A stretch of DNA of 64,000 bases from Sipunculus nudus (lineage: Eukaryota; Annelida; Sipuncula; Golfingiida; Sipunculidae), in the NCBI GenBank assembly GCA_026874595.1, contig CM049315.1, positions 77,093,401-77,157,400 on the forward strand, given 5' to 3'. Shown here one piece after another: positions 48,179-60,600 of this stretch (positions are counted from its first letter, which is position 1; each line of letters opens with the position of its first letter). The translations under genes and the position numbers were made by a program. The notes beneath the pieces were generated by a model. That model saw nothing but the letters and a program-made list of their open reading frames with translations, had not been told where the DNA came from and did no database searches.

Positions 48179-51100
48179 CTCTGCTCAGGATACTGATCAT
48201 ATAGCTCTACTCAGGAAACTGATCATATCGCTCTGCTCAGGATACTGACCATATAGCTCTACTCAGGAAACTGATCATATCGCTCTGCGCAGAATACTGA
48301 CCATATAGCTCTGCTCAGGATAGTGATCTTATAGCTCTGCTCAGGATACTGTTCATATAGCTCTGCTCAGGATACCGATCATATAGCTCTGCTCAGGCTA
48401 CTTATCATATAGCTCTGCTAAGGATACTGTCCATATAGCTCTGCTCAGGCTACTTATCATATAGCTCTGCTCAGGATACTGGTCATATAACTCTGCTCAG
48501 GAATATTATCATTTAGCTCTGCTCAGAAAACTGATCATATCGCTCTGCTCAGGATACTGATCATATAGCTCTACTCAGGAAACTGATCATATCGCTCTGC
48601 GCAGAATACTGACCATATAGCTCTGCTCAGGATACTGATCATATAACTCTGCTCAGGAAAATTATCATTTAGCTCTGCTCAGAAAACTGATCATATCGCT
48701 CTGCTCAGGATACTGTTCATATAGCTCTGCTCAGGATACCGATCATATAGCTCTGCTCAGGCTACTTATCATATAGCTCTGCTAAGGATACTGTCCATAT
48801 AGCTCTGCTCAGGATACTGGTCATATAACTCTGCTCAGGAATATTATCATTTAGCTCTGCTCAGAAAACTGATCATATCGCTCTGCTCAGGATACTGAAC
48901 ATATAGCTCTGCTCAGGATACTGAACATATAGCTCTGCTCAGGATACTGATCATATAGCTCTACTCAGGAAACTGATCATATCGCTCTGCGCAGAATACT
49001 GACCATATAGCTCTGCTCAGGATACTGATCATATAACTCTGCTCAGGAAAATTATCATTTAGCTCTGCTCAGAAAACTGATCATATCGCTCTGCTCAGGA
49101 TACTGTCCATATAGCTCTGCTCAGGATACTGGTCATATAACTCTGCTCAGGAATATTATCATTTAGCTCTGCTCAGAAAATTGATCATATCGCTCTGCTC
49201 AGGATACTGATCATATCGCTCTGCGCAGAATACTGACCATATAGCTCTGCTCAGGATAGTGATCTTATAGCTCTGCTCAGGATACTGTTCATATAGCTCT
49301 GCTCAGGAAACCGATCATATAGCTCTGCTCAGGCTACTTATAATATAGCTCTGCTAAGGATACTGTCCATATAGCTCTGCTCAGGATACTGGTCATAAAG
49401 CTCTACTAAGGAATATTATCATTTAGCTCTGCTCAGAAAACTGATCATATCGCTCTGCTCAGGATACTGATCATATAGCTCTACTCAGGAAACTGATCAT
49501 ATCGCTCTGCGCAGAATACTGACCATATAGCTCTGCTCAGGATAGTGATCTTATAGCTCTGCTCAGGATACTGTTCATATAGCTCTGCTCAGGATCCCGA
49601 TCATATAGCTCTGCTCAGGCTACTTATCATATAGCTCTGCTAAGGATACTGTCCATATAGCTCTGCTCAGGATACTGGTCATATAACTCTGCTCAGGAAT
49701 ATTATCATTTAGCTCTGCTCAGAAAACTGATCATATCGCTCTGCTCAGGATACTGATCATATCGCTCTGCGCAGAATACTGACCATATAGCTCTGCTCAG
49801 GATAGTGATCTTATAGCTCTGCTCAGGAAACTGATCATATCGCTCTGCGCAGAATACTGACCACATGGCTCTGCTCAGGATACTGATCATATAACTCTGC
49901 TCAGGAAAATTATCATTTAGCTCTGCTCAGAAAACTGATCATATCGCTCTGCTCAGGATACTGATCATATTGCTCTACTCAGGAAACTGATCATATCGCT
50001 CTGCGCAGAATACTGACCATATAGCTCTGCTCAAAATAGTGATCTTATAGCTCTGCTCAGGATACTGTTCATATAGCTCTGCTCAGGATACCGATCATAT
50101 CGCTCTGCTCAGGATACTGATCATATCGCTCTGCGCAGAATACTGACCATATAGCTCTGCTCAGGATAGTGATCTTATAGCTCTGCTCAGGAAACTGATC
50201 ATATCGCTCTGCGCAGAATACTGACCACATGGCTCTGCTCAGGATACTGATCATATAACTCTGCTCAGGAAAATTATCATTTAGCTCTGCTCAGAAAACT
50301 GATCATATCGCTCTGCTCAGGATACTGATCATATTGCTCTACTCAGGAAACTGATCATATCGCTCTGCGCAGAATACTGACCATATAGCTCTGCTCAAAA
50401 TAGTGATCTTATAGCTCTGCTCAGGATACTGTTCATATAGCTCTGCTCAGGATACCGATCATATAGCTCTGCTCAGGCTACTTATCATATAGCTCTGCTA
50501 AGGATACTGTCCATATAGCTCCGCTCAGGATACTGGTCATATAGCTCTGCTCAGGATACCGATCACATAGCTCTGCTCAGGCTACTTATCATATAGCTCT
50601 GCTAAGGATACTGTCCATATAGCTCTGCTCAGGATACTGGTCATATAGCTCTGCTCAGGAAGATGATCATATAGCTCTGCTCAGAAAACTGATCATATAG
50701 CTCTGCTCAGGAAATTGATCATATAGCTCTGCTAAGGATACTGGTCATAAAGCTCTGCTCAGGAAACTGATCATATCGCTCTGCTCAGGATACTGAACAT
50801 ATAGCTCTGCCCAGGATACTGATCATATCGCTCTGCTCAGGATACTGGTCATAAAGCTCTACTCAGGATACTGATCATATCGCTCTGCTCAGAATACTGA
50901 ACATATAGCTCTGCTCAGGAAACTGATCATATCGCTCTGCTCAGGATACTGAACATATAGCTCTGCTCAGGATACTGAACATATCGCTCTGCTCAGGATA
51001 CTGATAATATAGATCTGCTCAGGATACTGATCATATAGCTCTGCTCAGGATACTGATCATATAGCTCTGCTCAGGAAATTGATGATATAGCTCTACTCAG

Positions 51101-52185
51101 GAAACTGGTCATATAGCTCTGCTCAGGAAACTGATCATATCGCTCTGCTCAGGATACTGAACATATAGCTCTGCTCAGGATACTGATCATATAGATCTGC
51201 TCAGGATACAGATCATATAGCTCTGCTCAGGATACTGAACATATAGCTCTGCTCAGGATACTGATCATATAGCTCTGCTCAGGATACTGATCATATAGCT
51301 CTGCTCAGGATACTGATCATATAGCTCTGCTCAGGATACTGATCATATAGCTCTGCTCAGGAAACTGATCATATCGCTCTGCTCAGGATACTGAACATAT
51401 AGCTCTGCTCAGGATACTGAACATATAGCTCTGCTCAGGATACTGATCATATAGATCTGCTCAGGATATTGAACAGATCGCTCTGCTCAGGATACTGAAC
51501 ATATAGCTCTGCTCAGGATACTGATCATATAGCTCTGCTCAGGAAATTGATCATATAGCTCTACTCAGGAAAATGGTCATATCGCTCTGCTCAGGGAACT
51601 GATCATATCGCTCTGCTCAGGATACTGAACATATAGCTCTGCTTAGGATACTGATCATATCGCTCTGCTCAGGATACTGAACATATAGCTCTGCTCAGGA
51701 AACTGATCATATCGCTCTGCTCAGGATACTGAACATATAGCTCTGCTCAGGATACTGAACATATAGCTCTGCTCAGGATACTGATCATATAGCTCTGCTC
51801 AGGATACTGAACATATAGCTCTGCTCAGGATACTGAACATATAGCTCTGCTCAGGATACTGATCATATAGCTCTGCTCAGGATACTGATCATATAGCTCT
51901 GCTCCGGATACTGACCATATAGCTCTGCTCAGGATACTGATCATATAGATCTGCTCAGGATACTGATCATATAGCTCTGCTCAGGATACTGATCATATAT
52001 AGCTCTGCTCAGGATACCGATCATATAGCTCTGCTCAGGAAACTGATCATATCGCTCTGCTCAGGATACTGAACATATAGCTCTGCTCAGGATACTGAAC
52101 ATATAGCTCTGCTCAGGATACTAATCATATAGATCTGCTCAGGATACTGAACATATCGCTCTGCTCAGGATACTGAACATATATA
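48179..52185. repeat. Satellite array of 26 bp monomers, about 154 copies
   Basis: Head-to-tail 26 bp units; the usual core is AGCTCTGCTCAGGATACTGA followed by TCATAT. Common variants change ATAG to ATCG, TCTGCTCAGG to TCTGCGCAGA or TCTACTCAGG, and ACTGATCAT to ACTGAACAT or AATTATCAT. The 5' part (to about 50.7 kb) mixes variants in recurring order; the 3' part is more uniform. At about 51995 one unit has an extra AT pair. The array ends at CATATATAGAAGGCAG. Since 26 is not a multiple of 3, frames cycle every 78 bp, giving spurious 61-codon minus-strand frames such as 49705-49890 and 50069-50254. Confidence 0.97.
49729..50456. repeat. Higher-order duplication inside the satellite: 2 x 364 bp
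   Basis: Blocks 49729-50092 and 50093-50456, each 14 monomers, look identical by eye. They share private variants such as ACCACATGGCTCTG and GCTCAAAATAGTG. Confidence 0.9.
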
Positions 52186-52284
52186 GAAGGCAGAGTTACC
52201 CTCCGGTGTAAAGTGCTCTATGGCCTTCAGACAAGGCCAGAGCGATATAAGAATGAAGAAAAGGGTTGTGTTTCTTAAGTGTTG

Positions 52285-52353
<69 letters not shown>

Positions 52354-53560
52354 GTGATTCTTCCCTCAGATGTCTGATAAGTAGTGGCTCTTCCCTCTGA
52401 TATAATATGTATCCATGGTTTTTCCTTTATTAACAATCTATGAGCTTATACGATGGTGTGGCGTCGTGTGTCAGCCGTCACCCATTATCTGTACATTAAC
52501 CCAAACTATCTAAAAAAACGACAGGAGCTAGCATCACTTAATTTTATGCAAAAATCAATTATCTAAGAAATGTATCGGATTAAGCTTATTTTGGCAACCT
52601 GCACTGACTTTTACAGGGGAAAAGCTGAAAACCAATATTTCACAGAATTAATCCCAAAAACAATCTCTCTCAAGTTTGTTTAAATTGTTCCTGTTTAGTG
52701 GGTTTTTTTTTTTTGCCAAGATACGGGAAGCTGACCTAAATCATTTGGCGAAATAAGCATACTAAAATTACAACCTCATAAACGGTAGGATCTATAGTCA
52801 CCAAATATAATGCAAACGTTGGTCACAAGAATCATATCTGAAATGAGTTTTTTTGTGGCGCCACCTGCATCAACCTGTTTTTTTGGGCTAAAAACTCGTA
52901 ATTTAAGCCTCTTCCAGCTTGTAGATTAAAAATGTTTTATGATGAAACTGTCGTGCGCATTGTTTAATTTTCACAAGAATTATCCTAGGTTAGGATAAGA
53001 ATAAATCGGATTCATTGATTTTTTGTAGAATCATAGAAAGCTGAAGCTGGTCTTGTGACGTTTGTATTTTTTTTGTTTATACCCGGGTTCAAAATGTCTT
53101 GTACTTGCATTGTACATATTGTACATTTAACACGTGTTCACGAAAAGTGATGGTCTAGCATGGAAGTATATCCCATTGCACCGGTTCGCATGTAGGCCTT
53201 ATTTCTACTTTTTACGCATTTTTTTCTATTTTTGAGGCCTTCAAATGAAGCAGTCCGGACGATAACAGGACACAAACCGTAACCGTTAGACCTAGAAACT
53301 TTTAATTGTACATCCAGCAAGTCCTAGCCAGAGACTTTTTTCCACGGGTATAAGTTTATTTAATCAAGATTTAATTATATGCTAGAAATCATATCAGAGT
53401 TTCGTAAATTTTTATAATTATTAGGATAATTATAAAATCAATACCTTAAATTTGGCCCAATTTTCCCTGTAAACACTTTTGATTTACTTTTCACAGAAAA
53501 ATAATTTAATCTTAAAAAGAATCTTAATTTTGAAAATAGAAGCTCAAAAATTGGGCTAGA
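52186..53560. other. Unique to mildly repetitive DNA without a gene
   Basis: It contains a (AT)n tract at 52288-52351 and a GTGGCGCCACCT block near 52857. The minus frame 53138-53320 shows no motif. Confidence 0.5.
52288..52351. repeat. (AT)n microsatellite
   Basis: An uninterrupted AT run of about 32 units. Confidence 0.97.
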
Positions 53561-53564
53561 AATT

Positions 53565-54125
53565 GAATTTTGGAGACCCCATTGCATTCACTTGCATCGC
53601 CGCCGCGATCGTTTCCGGAGAACTCCTCTGAGACCTTGTGCCCATGTAGTTGTGCTAAACAAAGACTGGCGGCGCCACCTGTTATCCTTTTGTGCAGAAT
53701 GTATATGGGTGTCATTTAGAAAACAGCCCATATCTCAGGAGTGGACCAATTTATTGAGCTAAAATTTTGCAGGTTCATAGATCCTGGATCTCTCCATCTC
53801 GTACTTGAAACTATAACAGTTTTTACGTGGCGTCCATCTATGCGTTTGCCATGCCATCTATTCATCTCAGTGGTTGGTTCAATGTATTTGGCTGAAATTG
53901 TGCATGTCCACAGATCTTAGATACCTCAATCTCGTAATTTAGACTGGTCGCGCCATCTGCAATCGTTTTCGAGTGCCGTCCATCCATACTTTGCTTTGGG
54001 TGAAATTTGCTCATATCTCAAGAGTGGTTCAATGTATAGTTCTGAAATTTGGCATGTCCATACATATTGGAGTGTTTTCTCGTGGATCAGACAGCTGGCG
54101 CCACCAACCTTCCGGTTTTCGTAAA
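53565..54125 (+). repeat. Diverged tandem repeat, about four units of 120-160 bp
   Basis: Recurring blocks in order: CATATCTCA(G/A)GAGTGG or TTCATCTCAGTGGTTGG, then CAAT(T/G)TAT, then GAAATT(G)TGCATGTCCA(C/T)A-like, then CTCAATCTCGTA-like, then GGCGCCACC or GCGCCATCTGC or GGCGTCCATC. The GCGCCA-type block occurs near 53671, 53829 (altered), 53951 and 54104. The minus frame 53524-53715 and + frame 53973-54200 are chance readings. Confidence 0.6.
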
Positions 54126-54664
54126 ATATTTAAAAGCCCTTTTCTTAGGAGTGATTTGCCGTATTGGCTTCAATTAGGCGGAAGGCGTACACAGTTATAA
54201 TCCCGTGTCACTGTGAATTTGGATTTATTTAAATTATACATGTACTTAGATCAACTAATAGAAAGTTAAGTTAAAGAAATGAAACGGATACAATCAACAA
54301 AAAGTATATGCAAAGGAAAACATTTTTTATAAAAACATAATTATCAATAATCATATTCACAATCAGCAATTCCTGCGGAAAAAAACCTTATTGAACATGA
54401 ACGTGTATATATGCATATTTTCATAAACACAGAAACCCCGTGTTGGAATCTGTCACAAACGTGGAAGGAGATAACGAATGTTTATACAAGTCTTGTACCT
54501 CGGTGTTGCATTTTGCAAATTCATATAAAAATTCCCTGCTGCATCCCTGTGTCAATCATGCAGTCAGTATGGTGATGAACTCAAGTGTTTTTCACCATGT
54601 GATGAATCAAACAGTTCAAATTATACAACAATATTCACGTATCCTCACTATGTTTTGTTTGTAA

Positions 54665-54712
<48 letters not shown>

Positions 54713-54925
54713 TTATATATATATATAGTCCGAGATGCTAATATTCATGTGGGCCCGTTTTCCACTTTAATCCGAGGAGTAAATCCGTTTCGTCCTATTC
54801 AATGGGTTTGTGATGTGTGTTTTTCCCCTTCGTTTATTTCTCTGATGTTGATTACACGCACAATCTGAAACAGAGAAAATATAAAAAGGATCAGTTATAT
54901 AGTTATTATTTATTTGGCTGAAATG

Positions 54926-54980
<55 letters not shown>

Positions 54981-55390
54981 ATGCACACGCGGGTCAGATA
55001 TGTCTGCAATATATAACTTACAATATATCAACACACTGTTGCACACATATACATATACACAACATGGTCTGTGATTCAACCAAACCGGGGATGGTGAGAT
55101 TTAAAGCACCCGGTTTTGGTACAGACTCGCAATTTACGAAAGAAGTATATAAAATACGTGCAATGTAAAGAATCCTACAATAGTTTGTGAAAAAAAAGGA
55201 ATACACCTAAACTCACAGTGGATTGATCGAAATTGTAGGACTATGGGAGCATCTTGAAATGTCAGATGGCGATGATTGCTGCTCAAGCACTAAAATGCCC
55301 GGATTATTAACAAAGAAATTTCGCGCCCGCTGTGACCAAGAGTGACTAGATGGCCACAAGACAAGATAACTCGCCAGCGCTGGTCCCGTT
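54126..55390. other. AT-rich DNA with microsatellites, no gene
   Basis: AT tracts at about 54666-54725 and a compound AT/GT tract at about 54928-54979. The frames here translate these tracts or have no motif. Confidence 0.55.
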
Positions 55391-55482
55391 CGCGGTAGAC
55401 TACCTTATAACGAGTAAAGTACGGCCGGGCCGTGAAATGATAGTACTACCGTTAAAAAAGCACGGTAGACTACTGTATAACT
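55391..55482. repeat. Short direct repeat pair
   Basis: CGGTAGACTACCTTATAAC (from 55393) is repeated about 70 bp on as CGGTAGACTACTGTATAAC (from 55464). Confidence 0.6.
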
Positions 55483-56714
55483 AAGGCTATGTCTAAAAGT
55501 GTAAACATTAACCAGTTCAGATAGAAGAATAAATTGTTGAAATTTGCCCACAAATTTTAAAAAATAATATTTTAATGTTTATCGAGGTTGAGAGTAATAC
55601 TATTCCTAAAATTTCATTGAACGGCTTAAAACATTCGCTCTGCTATTAAGTCAGTCATTCAGGCTTTTTTGCATACCCTGGAGAGCACCCTATATAGGGT
55701 TCACTCTACTATATATGAATATTCAAAAGAGAATTCCTATTTAAATGAGAATATGACAAACGAATGGAACAGAGATCAGGAGTGTTTCAAAATATTGCAT
55801 ATACAGTACATATTCATATAGTGCATGGACCCCGAAATATTGCAGAGACATTATAATTATGACAATCTTTTCTTGTAACATGAAGGTCGAAGGTCGCGTT
55901 TAAGTTGGACATTTAAATATGGGAAAGTATACGTGTTTCATGTAAGCGGCGGAGGGAATCTTATTTGGACTCAAAATATCCACGCGTTTCCCCAAAGCGG
56001 TTTGGGAACGTCTTTCTATATTAAATATTTAACACCGACAGGTTTATACGTCAAAATATTTTGTGAAGCATTCTTATTGCCGACAGGATATTTTGTCTTG
56101 GGCTGCAACTTATCAAGTAACGTGAATGTGTAATCATATTGAACTTCATCACATACATCAAAATTTAGGCATGTATATGTAAAACAAGAAACACAGGGTT
56201 TTTCCCTTTTTTGTACGTCCAAGAGCATTTTCGCACTGGCCCCTGCTAACAGACGGAGCGGGGCCGGCAGGGGTGGATTTAAATTGGTATTGGTATAATT
56301 ATGAGACGTAGCATGCAGAGTTCACCCAAAAGAACATAATTATTGGTGTAAATTTTGCTGTTTTCTTCCAGTTTGATTCGGCGGTTTTTCGTTGTGTTTT
56401 CCTTGCTATGACAAAATTCCACCTTCGAAGCGAATCTTGCAACTAACGTGACTCTCTGCTTATATATGGAAAGAATCTAACATGCATCCCAATATCAGAT
56501 ATTTCATGCACTATTTATTGGGCAACTGAACCGTTCAAGTGACTTGTTAACGGTCCTCTTACGCAAGGTACGGACGAAGCGATACAGCTCATGTTATTAT
56601 TTTTATGATCATTGGTCTCCAAATGTCAAAATGTCATAGATATTCTGACCAATTATATACAATAATAAACATATATGAAAAGGCCGTAAATTGATAATGC
56701 CCTTGTGTTCATTA
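55483..56714. other. AT-rich DNA without a supported gene
   Basis: A palindrome ACCCTATATAGGGT lies near 55688-55701. Overlapping opposite-strand frames at 55933-56133 and 56016-56228 have no motif. Confidence 0.5.
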
Positions 56715-57085
56715 TATGCTGCTTTCCATGAACTCGGGGAATTCGCCGCGCGGGATACCGCGCGTGATGCTATGCAGTGAACGCGTGGGCAGACCTTTCT
56801 ATGAACGTGATTTTTCACATGTTGTCGCGTTGTCGATCGGTGTCTCTCCAGTGTTTTTTTTTATGAAGACTTTCCATGAACGCGGGTTTCATCCCGCGTT
56901 CTCCACCGCGCGGCGAAAATCGCGCATGTATAGCGATTTTTGGGGGAACGCGTTGTACGTACGCTCAACTAGAATTCTCGCCATGCAGGCAACGCCATCG
57001 CAACGCAGACAACTCGCATTCATGGAAATGAATCGGGGAGATCTTCTGCTCTTAGACCAATGTTTGCTGATAATCACTTTAAATT
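56715..57085. other. CpG-rich patch with an internal duplication
   Basis: CpG density is far above the surroundings, with many GCGCG and ACGCG words. CTTTCCATGAACTCGGG...CCGCGCGGGATA...CGCGCGTGATGCTAT (from about 56723) recurs as CTTTCCATGAACGCGGG...CCGCGCGGCGAAA...CGCGCATGTATAG (from about 56869). It carries a 123-codon + frame (56716-57087) and an overlapping minus frame (56889-57077). Neither shows a known domain, and CpG-rich DNA lengthens chance frames because stops are scarce. It could be a fragment of a transposon or a relic exon. Confidence 0.4.
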
Positions 57086-57742
57086 AATATTACTAAAGAG
57101 TTTTCTTCTCCAGCGGATGTCGCAAAATGCCCTATCCTTGAGTTAATTGAAATAATTGTCAAATAAAAGGCTATATCGAGGAAATTTTATCTCAAATTTT
57201 TAATGCTTTGTTCAGTTTTGGAATGTTGTTGGTGGTGTAGGTACGAACGTGACTGGATCGGCGTGAAACCCGTTTGCTCCTTGGGCAAGACCAACTTCAG
57301 CTTAAGTGTTTGGGGAAAAAGACGACACAATATCATTGCAAAAATACGAAAGACTTAATATTTCCATAATAATTATTTTGACGCAAAATCATTTTGAATA
57401 AAAATATATATCTCCACAGATTTTTTTAAACTGAACGTAGGCAGAACGTGAAATAACTGGAAATTACAGGCATTACACGAAATGCTTGACTGACTATGGC
57501 ATTTCATGAAATAAATTAAATCTTCAGGCTTTACGCGTAATGACTGAAATTTGTGACCATTATTACACAATTTGCCTGAGGTGGCAAATCTATTCTCAAT
57601 TCTATGTGGCCTATTTTGCAAAATAGCCAGTTGAACCTATATACGTTTGGATTTTACAGACTTATCTTCTCATCAGTCTTAAGATTTATTGCTAATTCAT
57701 GACATGTATTTTGTCAATAACAAGAGACCCCATTTAATTATT
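57086..57742. other. AT-rich DNA without a supported gene
   Basis: The minus frame 57373-57621 shows no motif. Confidence 0.5.
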
Positions 57743-58205
57743 CGGGGGGGGGGGGGAGCCCCAAAGCTCAAAGAATATGGGAACAGAGACCTATTTTCAT
57801 GTTTCAAAGGAGATTTTTTGGGACCTCCCTGGATGTGAAGTAGAAAGATTCTAGGTCTAGTGGTTTACGATTTGTGCCTGGTTAACGGACAACTGTTCCT
57901 TTGAAGGTCTCAAAAATAGAGAAAAAATCCAGGCGACGCCACCTGTCTGCAGGAAATGATGAAACACTCTATGATCGATCAATATGCATGCTAAGAATCA
58001 TGGTGATCGATGCTTGAGATGTTTAGATACTGGAGTTTTGTATCAAATTTTTAATCATTAGGGGGGGGGGGATACTCCATAGCTCATTAAGTATGGGTAA
58101 CAGAGACCTAATTTCAGGTTTCCAAGGAGATTTTTATGGACCTCCCTGGATGTCAAGTTGAAAGAATCCAGGTCCAGTGGTTACGATTTGTTAACAGACA
58201 GACAG
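57743..58205. repeat. Diverged tandem duplication, ~150 bp unit
   Basis: Each copy starts with a poly(G) run (about 57744-57756 and 58061-58070), then GGGAACAGAGACCTA or GGTAACAGAGACCTA, GGACCTCCCTGGATGT and AGGTC(T/C)AGTGGTTTACGATT or its variant. Copy 1 is about 57743-57890, copy 2 about 58061-58205. Copy 2 is followed by a CAGACAGACAGAT/CGACAGACGGACGA-type tract. Confidence 0.75.
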
Positions 58206-58704
58206 ATCGACAGACGGACGACGAACAAAGGATGATCGCTATAGCTCAGATGACTTTCAGTTAGCTGAGTTAATAAATTACTGATTTGCTCAGATTTGAG
58301 CACTCCACACCAAGGGCGGGTGGGGGGGGGCGGGGATGGGTGTTACCAGGAGTAATTAATTATTACTGATCTGCCCAAATTACTGTCTAGAGCTCTGGTA
58401 TAAGAGTTGACCAGAGTTTGTCCATCACTTGTAATTTTTTTATCTGTTGTTGACAACTTAGCCGCTGTCACTTGTTCATTCCGTGAATATAGAAAATGAT
58501 AATAAACTTAATTTTAGTTTGAAAATTATGCATATTGTCATAATTTTCATTTCAAGAAATGTGTTCTAATATTCGATAATTGAATCAGTCATTTCGTGTA
58601 ATGCCTGAAATTTTCAGTTATTTAGTAATATTTAATATATGCAGGGCTCGGGTTCAGTACATTGTACTCAATACTAAAATTGATTCAGTACAAATACATT
58701 GTGT

Positions 58705-58771
<67 letters not shown>

Positions 58772-59205
58772 CTGACTTTTTGGCATAGATCAATCTGTCC
58801 TGCATAATGTGGATGATTGATGACGATTATGGGAATTATATTAACCCCAACCTCTACGGCTGATGCATATGATTGGCGCAGTCTGTCCATCTGTCCGTTC
58901 GTCCATTATGGGATCTACTCCTAATTATAATGGCGTCTCAGGTTGTATCTTATGCGTCTCCACAATTGATGGGGGTTTGGTTTTACTTGGATTATTTTTT
59001 TATATTAAATGATTATTTTATCCAAAATTTTACATTTCTTATGCCAGGGAGATCTCAAAAACCGAAAAAACACAATTCATCTCCTGACGTGATAAACTTT
59101 GGGTCAGAGTGGAATAATATAGTTTGTAATTGTTGTTATATTTATATCAAACACGTCATTTGTGACAGGAGTTTTCCAAAAATATATCTGCTTGTAGTGG
59201 CAGGT
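58206..59205. other. AT-rich DNA with a GACGGACGA-type tract, no gene
   Basis: A long AT tract at 58707-58767 is followed by CTGTCCATCTGTCCGTTCGTCC-like sequence near 58881. The 139-codon + frame 58873-59292 crosses the following LINE fragment in the wrong frame and is not a gene. Confidence 0.55.
58707..58767. repeat. (AT)n microsatellite
   Basis: An uninterrupted AT run of about 30 units. Confidence 0.97.
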
Positions 59206-59240
59206 GTTTCTTTTGATTTACTTTTTGTTCCATGGTTGCT

Positions 59241-59690
59241 CAAAGAGAATTTTGCGTGGCAGGTCCCACTTTGTGGAATTCTTTTCCTTTAGAATTAAGA
59301 AAAGCTGAGAGCCTAACCGCTTTAAAAAAAAATGCTCATAAAAATACTTATTTGTACAAGACATACTTATATTTCGACAATTTGTGATTTTGCTTATGTG
59401 CAGATTTTCATTTCCATACCATAATTTTAACTTCTTTTTTTATAGATTTAATGTCTTTTTTGATAAAGTATCATAGTTTATGTATATTACTGGATTATGT
59501 GCATGTTTTATCTAGCCTAAGTAATATCTAAATGTTTGTCTTCATTTTTATTTAATGAATATTTTTTTCTCGTAGACATTTTTATGCAATTGCTTGCTTG
59601 TGATAGCGTTTTAGAGCACAACACTGTGGATTTTATGCTTAACAAAATAAAATATTATTTATTATTATTATTTATTATTTTTATAATAAA
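59241..59690 (+). pseudogene. CR1/L2-like LINE 3' end
   Basis: Frame 59241-59387 reads 48 codons to a stop: QREFCVAGPTLWNSFPLELR, KAESLTALKKNAHKNTYLYK, and on to YFDNL. The 'F...GP.LWN.LP..LR...SL..FK..L' motif is the conserved C-terminus of RT proteins from CR1/L2-type non-LTR retrotransposons. A short 3' UTR follows, with a poly(A)-signal-like AATAAA near 59646 and a tail of ATT repeats (59650-59690), as expected for families ending in short tandem repeats rather than poly(A). It is heavily 5' truncated; the recognisable homology begins at or just before 59241. Confidence 0.8.
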
Positions 59691-60163
59691 TAGTTTTCCA
59701 TGACAACTTAATGAAATTAACGCACTCTTGTTATGACAGTCCGGTTATTAGGCTACATATATGTTTTAGGAAAGTAAAAATAATGGAATTATTTTGTTTG
59801 TTTTGGTAAACCACTTAATGGCGTTGTTAGCGCACTCATAGATGTTTGTCACCCCGGCTGACGAACAAGTAGTTAACAGACTCTCCGCAAATTCTTCATG
59901 TTTCACTAATTATAGGTATAATATGGAGGGGCGGCGTTGGACATTTGATTGCCTGAATATCTAGCTCGTAACCAATCACTTTGTGGAGTGGGGGTTGACT
60001 TTAATTGTCTCAATACCTTCAGCTTGTCACTCGCAGCCAAGCATCTGCCCGCATAGTTTACATGTTCAAAGTCATCGCAAGAATGGCGGAGGTCATTACA
60101 CCGTTTAGATATTTAGACGGGTCAAAAATGAGTAACCCCAAGCGAATTGCAAGAAATATTTTT

Positions 60164-60600
60164 ATGGTGATTCCCTGTATTATAGGACCAGCTTAACAAT
60201 ATATCAAAAGTTTACCAAAATTGGACTCCGGGAAAGTTGTTATTTTCAAGATGGCGTTCATGATGGCTGCCAAGCCCCTCAGATGGCCATGGATCATAGT
60301 TATAATTTTGGCATCTACCACTAGGTTTTATGGGTCAAGAAATCCAACGGAACCAATTAAAATATCAGTAGGTATTTATATAACTTAAAAATAGGAGATG
60401 TAGTCCAAAATGGCTGCCAAGTCCATAAAATAACCTTAAATCATTATTTTTCAACATGAAGTTGTAATTTTTGGTATGTAATATTACATTTTTTGGTTTG
60501 TTAATCCAATGAAACTAAATAAAGTAGTCATGTGACTGGCAAATCAAAGATGGCTCAGAATGGCTAGCGATTAGGTCATTTACAGTCATTCCTTATATTA
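60164..60600 (+). repeat. Left inverted arm, built of diverged ~160 bp units
   Basis: Inside the arm, AAGATGGCG...ATAATTTTGGCATCTACCAC and AAAATGGCTGCC...GTAATTTTTGGTATGTAAT are successive versions of one block (CAAAATGGC, a spacer, AATTTTGGTATCTACC, GAAATCC or TTAATCC). Similar blocks recur weakly to about 60910. Confidence 0.7.

Noticed and set aside
49705-50254. Two identical 61-codon minus-strand proteins (MISILSRAMWSVFCAERYDQ...)
   Set aside because: They are the 26 bp satellite translated through three frames; their identity reflects the 364 bp duplication.
48179-52185. CRISPR-like array
   Set aside because: The units are 26 bp and contiguous, with no unique spacers between repeats; it is a satellite in eukaryotic sequence.
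56716-57087. 123-codon + strand ORF as a gene
   Set aside because: The CpG-rich composition lacks stops on both strands and no motif is present; kept only as a composition anomaly.
58873-59292. 139-codon + strand ORF, the longest in the window
   Set aside because: It overlaps the CR1/L2 LINE C-terminus in a different frame and begins in a repeat tract.
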